From assembly GCF_030696805.1 (NCBI RefSeq), contig NZ_JAUYRO010000043.1:1-35632 (forward strand): a stretch of DNA of 35,632 nucleotides, written 5' to 3'. Position 1 is the stretch's first letter. Each line of letters opens with the position of its first letter. The DNA is from Methyloversatilis sp. (GTDB lineage: Bacteria; Pseudomonadota; Gammaproteobacteria; Burkholderiales; Rhodocyclaceae). Below, piece by piece: positions 7,157 through 14,926 of the stretch. A program made the translations under genes and the position numbers. The notes below the pieces were generated by a model. It saw only the letters and a list, made by a program, of their open reading frames with translations. It was not told the DNA's origin and did not search any database.

Positions 7157-7747
7157 CTAGACGCGCAGCAGGCGCACTCGCCTGAACCAGCCGCCGAAGG
7201 CGGCGGGTTCGTTGCTGACCACACTGAAGGGCAGATCTTTCAGCGCGTCTTCGAGTACCAGGTCGAGCCGGGTTGCGATGCGGCCCGCAAGGGGCGACAG
7301 CAGGCGGCGCAGCGGCGCCGGGCGCCCGGCGGGCAGGAATTTGTCGAGCAGCAGTGCCGCTCCGCCCGGTTTCAGCACGCGGGCCGCTTCGCGCAGGCAG
7401 GCAGCGCCATCGGGCACGACGGCGACGATGAGGTGCAGCACGACGCAGTCGAAACTTTCGTCGGGGAAGGGCAGACGCATCGCGTCGCCGCGCACCGCCA
7501 TGTAATCGAGCCCCTCGGCGCGCGGCAGGCTGCGCGCCAGCATGGCGCTGTTGAAGTCGAGGCCGGTGTAGCGGTGGTCGGGCGGCAGGCAGGGCAGGTC
7601 GAGTCCGGTGCCGATGCCGCACAGCAGGATGTCGGACGGCGAACGCGGCAGGGCGTCGAGACTGGCGCGCCGCGCACCGCGCGTGGCGAGATCAACGACC
7701 GCGTCGTACAGCGGGGCGAGTCGGGTGTAGGACGCGTCGAGAGACAC
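7157..7747 (-). CDS. Class I SAM-dependent methyltransferase (UbiE/Methyltransf_11 type)
   Basis: The 196-residue protein starts at a GTG (7747) 16 bases after the apaG stop, with a GAGG ribosome-binding site in the gap. It opens with YTRLAPLYDAVVD, the usual lead-in of UbiE-like methyltransferases. The SAM loop is ILLCGIGTGLDLPCL (Cys replaces the common Asp/Glu at its start), followed by YTGLDFNSAML, RGDAMRLPFPDESFDCV and REAARVLKPGGAALLLD, all standard Methyltransf_11 blocks. Longer frames overlap apaG and are unlikely. Co-transcription with apaG is probable. The substrate is unknown; a small molecule or lipid is more likely than nucleic acid, from the family. Confidence 0.85.
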   Translation of the reverse strand: MSLDASYTRLAPLYDAVVDLATRGARRASLDALPRSPSDILLCGIGTGLDLPCLPPDHRYTGLDFNSAMLARSLPRAEGLDYMAVRGDAMRLPFPDESFDCVVLHLIVAVVPDGAACLREAARVLKPGGAALLLDKFLPAGRPAPLRRLLSPLAGRIATRLDLVLEDALKDLPFSVVSNEPAAFGGWFRRVRLLRV

Positions 7748-7763
7748 CGCGCTGCCCCGGACC

Positions 7764-8147
7764 TCAGTGCAGCACGCGCGGCATGGCGAGCGTGAATTCG
7801 GGAATGACGGCTTCGAACTGCGTGCCGTCTTCGGCCACCATCTGGTAGGTGCCACCCATGGTGCCGACCGGTGTGGTCAGCGCACAGCCGCTGGTGTATT
7901 CGAATTTCTCGTCCGGCTTGAGCAGCGGCTGCTGTCCGACTACGCCCAGGCCACGCACTTCCTGTTCGGAATCGGCAGCATCGCGGATGACCCAGTGACG
8001 GCTGATCAGCTGTGCCGGCACGGTGCCGGTGTTGGCGATCGTCACCGTATAGGCAAAGACGAAACGCGACTCGTCGGGGTCGGACTGCTCTTCGATATAG
8101 CGTGTCTGCACGGACACCGTGATTTCATGTTTTTTCGCTTCGGCCAT
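7764..8147 (-). CDS. apaG: ApaG protein
   Basis: The 127-residue protein matches ApaG over its whole length. The blocks [53 protein letters not shown] and [13 protein letters not shown] are diagnostic of its single fibronectin-III-like domain. In enterobacteria ApaG is linked to ApaH (diadenosine tetraphosphatase) and to Co2+/Mg2+ efflux phenotypes, but its molecular function is unsettled. Here it is divergent from rpe, across a 131-base gap, and leads a two-gene unit with a methyltransferase. The divergent rpe/apaG arrangement recurs in betaproteobacteria. Confidence 0.96.
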   Translation of the reverse strand: MAEAKKHEITVSVQTRYIEEQSDPDESRFVFAYTVTIANTGTVPAQLISRHWVIRDAADSEQEVRGLGVVGQQPLLKPDEKFEYTSGCALTTPVGTMGGTYQMVAEDGTQFEAVIPEFTLAMPRVLH

Positions 8148-8278
8148 GTCAGCTTTTTAACCGAAGTCCACCGGTGCGGCAAGCAGCAGCCGTGACGCGC
8201 AGGGCAAACAGCGAGGCGATAAGCAGGGCAGGGCACCGGAGCCGATACAATTGCACTCCCGCCACCCGGAGCACGCCC

Positions 8279-9010
8279 GTGAGCCATTCGTCCGCACGTC
8301 CTTCATCCGCCGCCGATTTCCTGATTGCGCCCAGCCTGCTGTCGGCCGATTTCGCCATGCTCGGGCAGGAGGTGCGCAACGTCATCGATTCCGGTGCCGA
8401 CTGGATACATTTCGACGTAATGGACAACCACTACGTGCCCAACCTGACCATCGGCCCGCTGGTGTGCCAGGCGCTGCGCCCGCATACCGACGCGGTGATC
8501 GACGTGCATCTGATGGTGAAGCCGGTCGATCGCATCATTCCGGACTTCGCGAAAGCCGGTGCCAACGTGATCACCTTCCATCCGGAGGCGTCGGAGCACA
8601 TCGACCGCTCGCTGTCGCTGATCCGCGATCACGGCTGTCGGGCCGGTCTGGTGTTCAACCCGGCCACGCCGCTGCATCATCTCGATCATGTGATGGACCG
8701 GCTCGACCTCGTGCTGCTGATGTCGGTCAATCCGGGCTTCGGTGGTCAAAGTTTCATTCCGGAAACGCTGAACAAGCTGCGCGCCGCGCGCGCCAGGCTG
8801 GACGAGTACGAAGCGCGCACCGGCCGGCGCATCCGGCTGGAAATCGACGGTGGCGTGAAGGTGGACAACATTGCCGACATCGCGCGCGCCGGCGCCGACA
8901 CCTTCGTCGCCGGCTCGGCCGTGTTCGGCGCCGGTCTCGACACCGACCCGAACCGCTACGACAGCGTGATCGGCGCACTGCGCGCCCAGCTCGCGACCGT
9001 TGCCGTATGA
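8279..9010 (+). CDS. rpe: Ribulose-phosphate 3-epimerase
   Basis: The enzyme interconverts D-ribulose 5-phosphate and D-xylulose 5-phosphate in the pentose phosphate or Calvin cycle. The 243-residue TIM barrel shows the family motifs [32 protein letters not shown] (metal-binding His and catalytic Asp), [31 protein letters not shown] and [11 protein letters not shown] with the second catalytic Asp. The GTG at 8279 is chosen because GGAG stands 7 bases upstream and because the protein then has normal length; the open frame extends 35 codons further back. TACAAT (8246-8251) could be a -10 box. The stop overlaps gph by 4 bases. Confidence 0.96.
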   Translation: MSHSSARPSSAADFLIAPSLLSADFAMLGQEVRNVIDSGADWIHFDVMDNHYVPNLTIGPLVCQALRPHTDAVIDVHLMVKPVDRIIPDFAKAGANVITFHPEASEHIDRSLSLIRDHGCRAGLVFNPATPLHHLDHVMDRLDLVLLMSVNPGFGGQSFIPETLNKLRAARARLDEYEARTGRRIRLEIDGGVKVDNIADIARAGADTFVAGSAVFGAGLDTDPNRYDSVIGALRAQLATVAV

Positions 9011-9687
9011 AGAACACGCGCGCGGTCGCCGCGATCAGCTTCGACCTGGACGGCACGCTGCTCGACACCGTGCCTGATCTTGCCGCCGCCGCACGCGACA
9101 TGGCGCTCGAACTGGGTCTGCCGCCCCGGCGCGAAGACGAGGTGCGGGTATTCGTCGGCCGCGGCATTCCGAATCTGGTCGAACGCTGCCTGGGCGAGCG
9201 CGCACAGGACGCCGCGCTGCTCGCGCAGGCGATAGAGACGTTCAAGCGCGGCTACCGGGCGCGCAACGGCGCACATTCGACCGCCTACCCGGGCGCACAC
9301 GACACGCTGGCCGCATTGAAGGCAGCCGGTTTCCCGCTCGCCTGCGTCACGAACAAGGCGGCCGACTTCACCGAGCCGCTGCTCGAACTGATGAAGCTGC
9401 GCGCGTACTTCGACTGCGTGGTCAGCGGCGACACGTTGCCGCAGAAGAAGCCCGACCCGGCGCCGCTATTGCATGCGGCCGCGCAACTGGGCTGCGCACC
9501 TGCCGCGCTGTTACATATAGGCGACTCGTACAACGACATCGACTGCGCCCGCGCCGCCGGTGTGCCGGTGTTCGGCGTGCCCTGGGGCTACAGCGAAGGG
9601 CGCGTGCTGGACGCAAAAGATTGCGATGGGCTACTATCGTCGCTCCCTGACCTGCTCGACCGCGTCACGCTTTCGACCGGCCACTGA
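9007..9687 (+). CDS. gph: Phosphoglycolate phosphatase (HAD family)
   Basis: This 226-residue HAD hydrolase removes phosphate from 2-phosphoglycolate, which arises from DNA repair or Rubisco oxygenation. Motif I is [10 protein letters not shown] (nucleophile Asp13, Asp15), motif II is CVTNKA, motif III is the Lys in [10 protein letters not shown], and motif IV is [10 protein letters not shown]. The helical cap between motifs I and II fits type C1. ATG at 9007 overlaps the rpe stop (ATGA), so the two are coupled. The rpe-gph-trpEGDC order is common in betaproteobacteria, where gph precedes trpE without an obvious metabolic reason. Confidence 0.95.
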   Translation: MKNTRAVAAISFDLDGTLLDTVPDLAAAARDMALELGLPPRREDEVRVFVGRGIPNLVERCLGERAQDAALLAQAIETFKRGYRARNGAHSTAYPGAHDTLAALKAAGFPLACVTNKAADFTEPLLELMKLRAYFDCVVSGDTLPQKKPDPAPLLHAAAQLGCAPAALLHIGDSYNDIDCARAAGVPVFGVPWGYSEGRVLDAKDCDGLLSSLPDLLDRVTLSTGH

Positions 9688-9708
9688 GTCGGGCACATCA
9701 CAACGAAC

Positions 9709-9752
9709 CGACACCCAATCGACACCCAATCGACACCGAATCGACACCCAAT
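9709..9752. repeat. Four tandem 11-bp repeats upstream of trpE
   Basis: CGACACCCAAT is repeated head to tail at 9709-9719, 9720-9730, 9731-9741 (one mismatch, CGACACCGAAT) and 9742-9752. A fifth, diverged copy (CGACATCCAAG, 9 of 11) lies at 9761-9771. The 11-bp period puts every copy on about the same helix face. It may be a regulator-binding array for the trp genes or a slippage tract. Confidence 0.85.
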
Positions 9753-9903
9753 GGACAGCCCGACATCCAAGGAGATACCCGCCCGCAGCTGCGCGCCCGC
9801 GCCCCTGCACGGGTACCTGTGGCGAGCCGCCTGAGTCCGCTTCCGGTCCGGCGCGTGCGGTGACACCGCGGCGCCCGTTCAAATTCCGCTCTCCGGTCTG
9901 TCC
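9753..9903. promoter_or_regulatory. trpE leader region without obvious attenuator peptide
   Basis: A strong ribosome-binding sequence, AAGGAGA (9769-9775), is followed by no start codon in range; trpE begins about 130 bases later. A GC-rich hairpin (9850-9875, inner stem GCGGT/ACCGC) precedes trpE but has no T-run, so it is not a standard terminator. A 27-codon frame from 9751 to 9834 contains a single Trp codon and no Trp pair, so classical peptide attenuation is not supported. Confidence 0.4.
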
Positions 9904-11394
9904 ATGAATCACGATCAATTCGAGGCGCTCGTACGCGCCGGCTACAACCGCATTCCGGTCGCGCGCCAGGCGCTGGCCGATCTCGACACGCCACTGTCCG
10001 CCTATCTCAAGCTGGCCGATGCGCCGTATTCCTATCTGCTCGAATCGGTGCAGGGCGGCGAGCGCTGGGGTCGTTATTCGATCCTCGGCCTGCCGGCGCA
10101 GACGCGCATCGTCGTTCGTCGCAACGACATCCGCGTGCTGCGCGACGAGGTCGAGATCGAGCACTGCGAATCGGCCGATCCGCTCGCCTTCGTGCAGAAC
10201 TTCATCGGCCGCTACCGGGTGCCCGACCTGCCGGACCTGCCGCGCTTTTCGGGCGGGCTGGTCGGCTATTTCGGCTACGACGTGGTGCGCTATGTCGAAC
10301 ACCGGCTCGACGCCGGCTGGAACAAGCCCGATCCGCTCGGCGTGCCGGACATCCATCTGCTGCTGTCCGACGAACTGGCGGTATTCGACAACCTGTCCGG
10401 CCGGCTCACCTTCATTGTCTATGCCGACCCGGCGCAGCCGGACGCGCTGATCAATGCCCATCTGCGGCTAGAAGCGCTGTCGGCGCGGCTGAAATCGCCG
10501 CTGCGCGAACCGGACACGCCGCGCGGCGTGTCGGTGGCTGCGGTGTCCGGCTTCGGCCACGACGCCTACTGCGCGGCGGTCGACACCGCCAAGCGCTACA
10601 TCTTCGACGGCGACATCATGCAGGTCGTGCCGTCGCAGCGCATGAGCAAGCCGCTGGCCACGACGCCGATGGCGGTCTATCGCGCGCTGCGCGCGCTGAA
10701 CCCGTCGCCCTATATGTATTTCTTCAATCTGGGCGACACCCACATCGTCGGCGCCAGCCCGGAAATACTGGCCCGCCTCGAGGGAGACAAGGTGACCGTG
10801 CGGCCGATCGCCGGCACGCGCAAGCGTGGCGCCACGCCGGACGAAGACCGTGCGCTGGCCGAAGACCTGCTGTCGGACGAGAAGGAACGCGCCGAACACA
10901 TCATGCTGGTCGATCTGGGCCGCAACGACCTCGGCCGGGTCGCCGCCATCGGCTCGGTCGAAGTGACCGACCGCATGGTGGTGGAGAAGTATTCGCACGT
11001 GATGCACATCGTCAGCAATGTCGAAGGCGTGCTCAAGCCCGGCCTGACGGCGATGGACGTGCTGCGCGCCACCTTCCCGGCCGGCACCGTCAGCGGCGCG
11101 CCCAAGGTGCGGGCGATGGAAATCATCGACGAGCTGGAGCCGGTCAAGCGCGGCATCTATTCCGGCGCAGTCGGCTACCTCGGCTTCAACGGTGGCATGG
11201 ACGTGGCGATCGCGCTGCGCACCGCCGTGATCAAGGACGGCCAGCTGCACGCCCAGGCCGGCGGCGGCGTGGTGATGGATTCGACGCCGGAAGGCGAATG
11301 GCAGGAAACGCTGAACAAGGCGCGCGCCGTGCTGCGCGCCGCCGAACTGGCGGAAGCGGGGCTGGTACCGGGCCCGGACGGGCGGGGGAACTGA
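9904..11394 (+). CDS. trpE: Anthranilate synthase component I
   Basis: TrpE makes anthranilate from chorismate using ammonia delivered by TrpG, the first committed step of tryptophan synthesis. At 496 residues it has normal length. LLES at 45-48 belongs to the tryptophan feedback-binding site. The chorismate-binding domain shows [82 protein letters not shown] and [18 protein letters not shown]. The ribosome-binding site before ATG 9904 is weak, and the upstream region carries tandem repeats. trpG follows one base after the stop codon. Confidence 0.97.
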   Translation: MNHDQFEALVRAGYNRIPVARQALADLDTPLSAYLKLADAPYSYLLESVQGGERWGRYSILGLPAQTRIVVRRNDIRVLRDEVEIEHCESADPLAFVQNFIGRYRVPDLPDLPRFSGGLVGYFGYDVVRYVEHRLDAGWNKPDPLGVPDIHLLLSDELAVFDNLSGRLTFIVYADPAQPDALINAHLRLEALSARLKSPLREPDTPRGVSVAAVSGFGHDAYCAAVDTAKRYIFDGDIMQVVPSQRMSKPLATTPMAVYRALRALNPSPYMYFFNLGDTHIVGASPEILARLEGDKVTVRPIAGTRKRGATPDEDRALAEDLLSDEKERAEHIMLVDLGRNDLGRVAAIGSVEVTDRMVVEKYSHVMHIVSNVEGVLKPGLTAMDVLRATFPAGTVSGAPKVRAMEIIDELEPVKRGIYSGAVGYLGFNGGMDVAIALRTAVIKDGQLHAQAGGGVVMDSTPEGEWQETLNKARAVLRAAELAEAGLVPGPDGRGN

Positions 11395-11395
11395 C

Positions 11396-11974
11396 ATGCT
11401 GCTGATGATCGACAATTACGATTCCTTCACCTACAACCTCGTGCAGTACTTCGGCGAACTGGGGGAGGACGTGCGGGTGTTCCGCAACGACGAAATCACG
11501 CTCGACCAGATCGATGCGCTGAAGCCGGACCACATCGTGGTGTCGCCCGGGCCGTGTTCGCCGAAGGAAGCCGGCGTGTCGGTGCCGCTGATCAATGCCT
11601 TTGCCGGCAAGTATCCGATACTGGGTGTGTGCCTCGGCCACCAGAGCATCGGCGCGGCGTTCGGCGGCGACGTGGTGCACGCCAAGGTGGTGATGCACGG
11701 CAAGACCGCAGCCATTCACCACCTGGACAAAGGCATGTTCCGCGGCCTGCCCAACCCATTCACGGCCATCCGCTACCACTCGCTGGCGGTGTCGCGCGAC
11801 ACGCTGCCGGATTGCCTGGAAGTCACCGCCTGGACCGATGACGGCGAAATCATGGGCATGCGGCACAAGACACTGGCGGTCGAGGGCGTGCAATTCCACC
11901 CGGAATCCATCCTGACCGAGCACGGTCACCAGATGCTGAAAAACTTCCTCGACGAATGGAGGGCCGGCGCATGA
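11396..11974 (+). CDS. trpG: Anthranilate synthase component II (glutamine amidotransferase)
   Basis: This 192-residue class I glutamine amidotransferase strips ammonia from glutamine and channels it to TrpE. The catalytic triad is visible: Cys79 in GVCLGHQS, and His168 with Glu170 in VQFHPES. The oxyanion block [11 protein letters not shown] (about 50-60) is also present. ATG 11396 lies one base after the trpE stop behind a G-rich ribosome-binding site. It is probably amphibolic with PabA for folate synthesis, as in many bacteria with a single small subunit, but that is inference. Confidence 0.96.
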   Translation: MLLMIDNYDSFTYNLVQYFGELGEDVRVFRNDEITLDQIDALKPDHIVVSPGPCSPKEAGVSVPLINAFAGKYPILGVCLGHQSIGAAFGGDVVHAKVVMHGKTAAIHHLDKGMFRGLPNPFTAIRYHSLAVSRDTLPDCLEVTAWTDDGEIMGMRHKTLAVEGVQFHPESILTEHGHQMLKNFLDEWRAGA

Positions 11975-13002
11975 CCTTCACACCGAAGCAGGCGCTCGAG
12001 CGCGTCATCGAGCACCGCGAAATCTTCCGCGACGAAATGACGGCGCTGATGCGTCAGATCATGACCGGCGAAGTGTCGCCAACGCTGATCGCCGCCATCC
12101 TGATCGGTCTGCGGGTGAAGAAGGAAACCGTGGGCGAGATTGCCGCCGCGGCGCTGGTGATGCGCGAGCTGTCGATGAAGGTGCCGGTGGACAACAGCCA
12201 GACCCTGGTCGACACCTGTGGCACCGGTGGCGACGGCGCGCACACCTTCAATATTTCCACCGCGGCGATGTTTGTCGCAGCCGCGGCCGGCGCGCGCGTG
12301 GCCAAGCATGGCGGGCGGGCCAGTTCGTCGCAGAGCGGGTCCGCCGATGTGCTGGAGGCGCTCGGCGTGACACTGAACCTCACGCCGGCGCAGGTGGCAA
12401 CCTGTGTCGAACAGGCCGGTGTCGGATTCATGTTTGCACCGAACCACCACAGCGCGATGAAGCATGCTGCGCCGGTGCGCCGCGAACTGGGCGTGCGTAC
12501 GATGTTCAACATTCTCGGACCGCTGACCAATCCGGCCGGCGCGGCCAATCAGGTGATGGGCGTGTTCCACGCAGATCTGGTCGGCATCCTGGCGCGCGTG
12601 CTGAAGGAACTGGGTTCGCGCAACGTGATGGTGGTGCATGGCCGCGACGGGCTGGACGAACTGACGATCAGCGGCGACACCTTTGTCGGCGAGTTGCGCG
12701 ACGGCGCGGTACGCGAATACACGGTGCATCCGTCAGATGTCGGTCTGCCGGTGCATGCCCTCGACACGCTGCGAGTGGCCGATGTGCAGGCGTCGCGCGA
12801 CATGCTGCTGGCCGCGCTGGATGGCAGCTTTGCACCGGCGCGCGATGTCGTGCTGCTCAATGCCGGCGCCAGCCTTTACGTGGCCGGCGTGGCCGACAGC
12901 CTGCGCGATGGCGTGGACCGTGCCCGGACGGCGGTCGACTCCGGTGCCGCGCGGGCACGTCTCGATACGCTGGTCGAGCTGACGCGCTCGTTTGCCACGT
13001 GA
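11971..13002 (+). CDS. trpD: Anthranilate phosphoribosyltransferase
   Basis: TrpD joins anthranilate to PRPP, giving phosphoribosyl-anthranilate. The 343-residue protein contains the PRPP loop [17 protein letters not shown], the anthranilate/Mg region [42 protein letters not shown] and [14 protein letters not shown] 11971 is chosen over an upstream ATG at 11956 because GGAGG (11959-11963) is 7 bases before it and it overlaps the trpG stop by 4 bases. KHGGRASS differs slightly from the commoner KHGNRAVSS. A perfect inverted repeat separates it from trpC. Confidence 0.96.
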   Translation: MTFTPKQALERVIEHREIFRDEMTALMRQIMTGEVSPTLIAAILIGLRVKKETVGEIAAAALVMRELSMKVPVDNSQTLVDTCGTGGDGAHTFNISTAAMFVAAAAGARVAKHGGRASSSQSGSADVLEALGVTLNLTPAQVATCVEQAGVGFMFAPNHHSAMKHAAPVRRELGVRTMFNILGPLTNPAGAANQVMGVFHADLVGILARVLKELGSRNVMVVHGRDGLDELTISGDTFVGELRDGAVREYTVHPSDVGLPVHALDTLRVADVQASRDMLLAALDGSFAPARDVVLLNAGASLYVAGVADSLRDGVDRARTAVDSGAARARLDTLVELTRSFAT

Positions 13003-13008
13003 TTTTCT

Positions 13009-13097
13009 TGTAGGAGCCTGCCCCGCAGGCGATCGGGTGTCGCATGACGGAATCGCCACGATCGACAGCTCGATCGCCTGCGGGGCAGGCTCCTACA
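13009..13097. repeat. Perfect 27-bp inverted repeat between trpD and trpC
   Basis: The arm at 13009-13035 begins TGTAGGAGCCTGCCCCGCAG and ends GCGATCG; its exact complement occupies 13071-13097, with 35 bases between. The element starts 7 bases after the trpD stop and ends 30 bases before trpC. It carries the GTAG head of REP elements. Its transcript would form a very stable stem with no T-run, more likely to cause pausing or RNase protection than clean termination. Confidence 0.85.
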
Positions 13098-13127
13098 GGT
13101 CCGAAACGCTTGAATGGGTCAGAAGAA

Positions 13128-13970
13128 ATGTCCGACATCCTGCAGAAAATCCTCGCCACCAAGCGGGAAGAAATTGCCGCCGGCCGTGCCGTGCAGACGC
13201 TGGAGGCGCTGTGTGCCCGGGCCGAGGCCCAGCCGCCGGTGCGCAACTTCGTCGCTGCGCTGAGCGATCGCGTGGCGCGCCGGCAGCCCGCGGTGATTGC
13301 CGAGGTGAAAAAGGCCAGTCCGTCGAAGGGCGTGCTGCGCGCCGACTTCCGTCCGGCCGAGATCGCTCGCTCCTACGAGGCGGGCGGTGCCGCCTGCCTG
13401 TCGGTGCTGACCGACCGGCAGTATTTTCAGGGGGCGCCCGAATATCTGGTCGAGGCGCGTGCCGCCTGTCATCTGCCGGTGCTGCGCAAGGATTTCATCA
13501 TCGATCCGTGGCAGGTGGTCGAAGCGCGCGCGATGGGCGCCGACTGCATCCTGCTGATCGTGGCCGCTTTCCTTCCGCCATCAGGTGAGGCGGATGCGGC
13601 GCAGCAGGCGAAGGCGGTGGCCGACATGCGCGCACTCGAAACCCTGGCGGGTGATCTGGGCATGGCGGTGCTGGTGGAAAGTCACGACGCGGGCGAACTG
13701 GATCTGGCGCTGCAGCTCGATACGCCGCTGATGGGCATCAACAACCGCAGCCTGCGCACTTTCGAGGTGTCACTCGATTTCACGCTGTCGCAGCTCGACC
13801 GCATTCCGGCCGGGCGCGTCGTCATCACCGAAAGCGGCATCCTGACGGCAGAAAACGTCGCGACCATGCGGGCCCGCGACGTGCATGCATTTCTGGTCGG
13901 CGAAGCCTTCATGCGCGCCGCCGACCCCGGGGCCGAACTGGCCCGCCTGTTCGGAACAGCCGTGGTCTGA
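13128..13970 (+). CDS. trpC: Indole-3-glycerol-phosphate synthase
   Basis: TrpC closes the indole ring in tryptophan synthesis. The 280-residue TIM barrel has the N-terminal helix [17 protein letters not shown], the catalytic pair Glu59/Lys61 in [11 protein letters not shown], then [33 protein letters not shown] and VITESGI. It is a stand-alone enzyme; no TrpF is fused and none is in the window. ATG 13128 is preferred because the open frame upstream runs through the 27-bp repeat. A weak AGAAGA lies just before. The stop codon sits in the loop of a hairpin at 13959-13978. Confidence 0.96.
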   Translation: MSDILQKILATKREEIAAGRAVQTLEALCARAEAQPPVRNFVAALSDRVARRQPAVIAEVKKASPSKGVLRADFRPAEIARSYEAGGAACLSVLTDRQYFQGAPEYLVEARAACHLPVLRKDFIIDPWQVVEARAMGADCILLIVAAFLPPSGEADAAQQAKAVADMRALETLAGDLGMAVLVESHDAGELDLALQLDTPLMGINNRSLRTFEVSLDFTLSQLDRIPAGRVVITESGILTAENVATMRARDVHAFLVGEAFMRAADPGAELARLFGTAVV

Positions 13971-13978
13971 ACCACGGC
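13959..13978. terminator. Hairpin enclosing the trpC stop codon
   Basis: GCCGTGGT (13959-13966) pairs exactly with ACCACGGC (13971-13978) around a CTGA loop that contains the trpC stop. It lies between convergent genes. No T-run follows, so termination efficiency is uncertain. Confidence 0.4.
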
Positions 13979-13988
13979 AGTCCGGTCA

Positions 13989-14600
13989 TCAGCTGCGCAC
14001 TGCGCCGTCGGCGGCACGCGGGCCGTCGCCATGGTCATGATGCCTGCCGTGGTGCTTGCCATGATGCGGGTGGCCGCCACCCAGACGGGCCAGTGATTTC
14101 GCCGCGTCCTTGCGCTGTTCGGGCGTCAGCACTTCGGCCAGATCGGCCAGCGTGCGCGTCATCAGCTTCGAACGTTCGTCCATCTGCGCGTGGCGTGCGG
14201 CACGCAGCTGTTCGATCCGGTCGCGGTCGATGGCCTCGGCCGACAGCAGCGCCAGCATTTCCTTCGGACCGCTGCCGTCGGCAGGGCGCATCGCCTTCAT
14301 CTTTTCTGCAGAGGCCTCGACGATGATGCGGGCACGTGCCTTCTGCTCGTCGGTTGCGCCGACCTTGCTGAATACGCGTTCGACGCGTTCTGCCATGCGC
14401 TTCTCCATTTGACCGTGGCCATGATGCGCTGCGGTCTTCATGGCGTGCGGTGCGCGCTGTTCGCCTGCGTCGGCGGAAGCCTGCGGAGCGGCAGCAACCA
14501 TCGCGGCAAGTGCGCCGGCTGCGGTGAGGGTGGCCAGCCAGCGACCGCGGGATGTTGCAGCCTGCAGGGGGCGGGCAGTGACTGCGTTCGGGTGTTTCAT
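13989..14600 (-). CDS. Spy/CpxP-like periplasmic protein with His-rich tail
   Basis: The 203-residue protein starts at ATG 14600, with GAGGAG 7 bases upstream. It carries an N-terminal signal sequence (Arg-rich start, then WLATLTAAGALAAMVAAA and a likely ASA-DA cleavage near residue 45). The mature part is mostly helical and contains an LTPEQR block, the LTxxQ motif of Spy/CpxP stress chaperones and related metal sensors (CnrX, ZraP). The last 35 residues hold a His cluster (HPHHGKHHGRHHDHGDG), and a second HHGHG stretch follows the signal peptide, suggesting zinc, copper or nickel binding as in ZraP. A GTAA-type box series lies upstream (14661-14697). Chaperone or metal buffering is inferred. 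Confidence 0.8.
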   Translation of the reverse strand: MKHPNAVTARPLQAATSRGRWLATLTAAGALAAMVAAAPQASADAGEQRAPHAMKTAAHHGHGQMEKRMAERVERVFSKVGATDEQKARARIIVEASAEKMKAMRPADGSGPKEMLALLSAEAIDRDRIEQLRAARHAQMDERSKLMTRTLADLAEVLTPEQRKDAAKSLARLGGGHPHHGKHHGRHHDHGDGPRAADGAVRS

Positions 14601-14660
14601 GATCTGACTCCTCTGATTTGCCGGAATGCTCCGGCAGCGAAGCCAGTGTCGGCGGCTGCT

Positions 14661-14697
14661 GTAAACCCGCTGCGCGACCGCAGTAACGATTTGTAAG
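14661..14697. promoter_or_regulatory. GTAAn direct repeats, possible CpxR/OmpR-family site
   Basis: GTAAA (14661), GTAAC (14683) and GTAAG (14693) are spaced 22 and 10 bases apart, so they lie on one helix face. CpxR and related OmpR-family regulators bind GTAAA-N(4-8)-GTAAA. The last two copies, separated by 5 bases, fit that rule. They lie 60-100 bases before the Spy-like gene. Regulator identity is inferred from motif and target type. Confidence 0.45.
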
Positions 14698-14861
14698 ATT
14701 CGCGGGGTTTCGGCGTTTTCAAGGCCGGGATTCGGGTTGCGGCCGAAACGGGTGACATCGACCTGCAATGAACGGTCAGGACGTGACGATTCCCAGTGTT
14801 GGCGCGGGTTTTGCGCCAAAGTGCTGCGGTATTATCCAGTGAAATTCCGTCCGTCAGAACG

Positions 14862-14869
14862 GCCGATAA
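14862..14869 (+). promoter_or_regulatory. GCCGATAA, candidate sigma-28 -10 box
   Basis: This is an exact match to the FliA -10 consensus, 57 bases before the HDOD gene start. The best -35 candidate (TGAAATTC, 14840-14847) is spaced 3 bases too far from it, so promoter function is uncertain. Confidence 0.35.
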
Positions 14870-14926
14870 ACAATCAAAAAGGTCAGCGCCGGGGGCCACC
14901 CCGACGTATTCCGTTTCCTGCACAGC

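Larger units (their letters stand above)
14601..14926. other. Divergent promoter region between the Spy-like and HDOD genes
   Basis: These 326 bases hold no convincing gene. They contain the leader of the Spy-like gene with its ribosome-binding site (complement of 14608-14614), GTAA-type direct repeats (14661-14697), and GCCGATAA (14862-14869) before the HDOD gene. Nothing else stands out. Confidence 0.5.

Noticed and set aside
9751-9834. 27-codon frame before trpE as a trp leader peptide
   Set aside because: Only one Trp codon is present, with no Trp pair and no terminator hairpin with a T-run after it.
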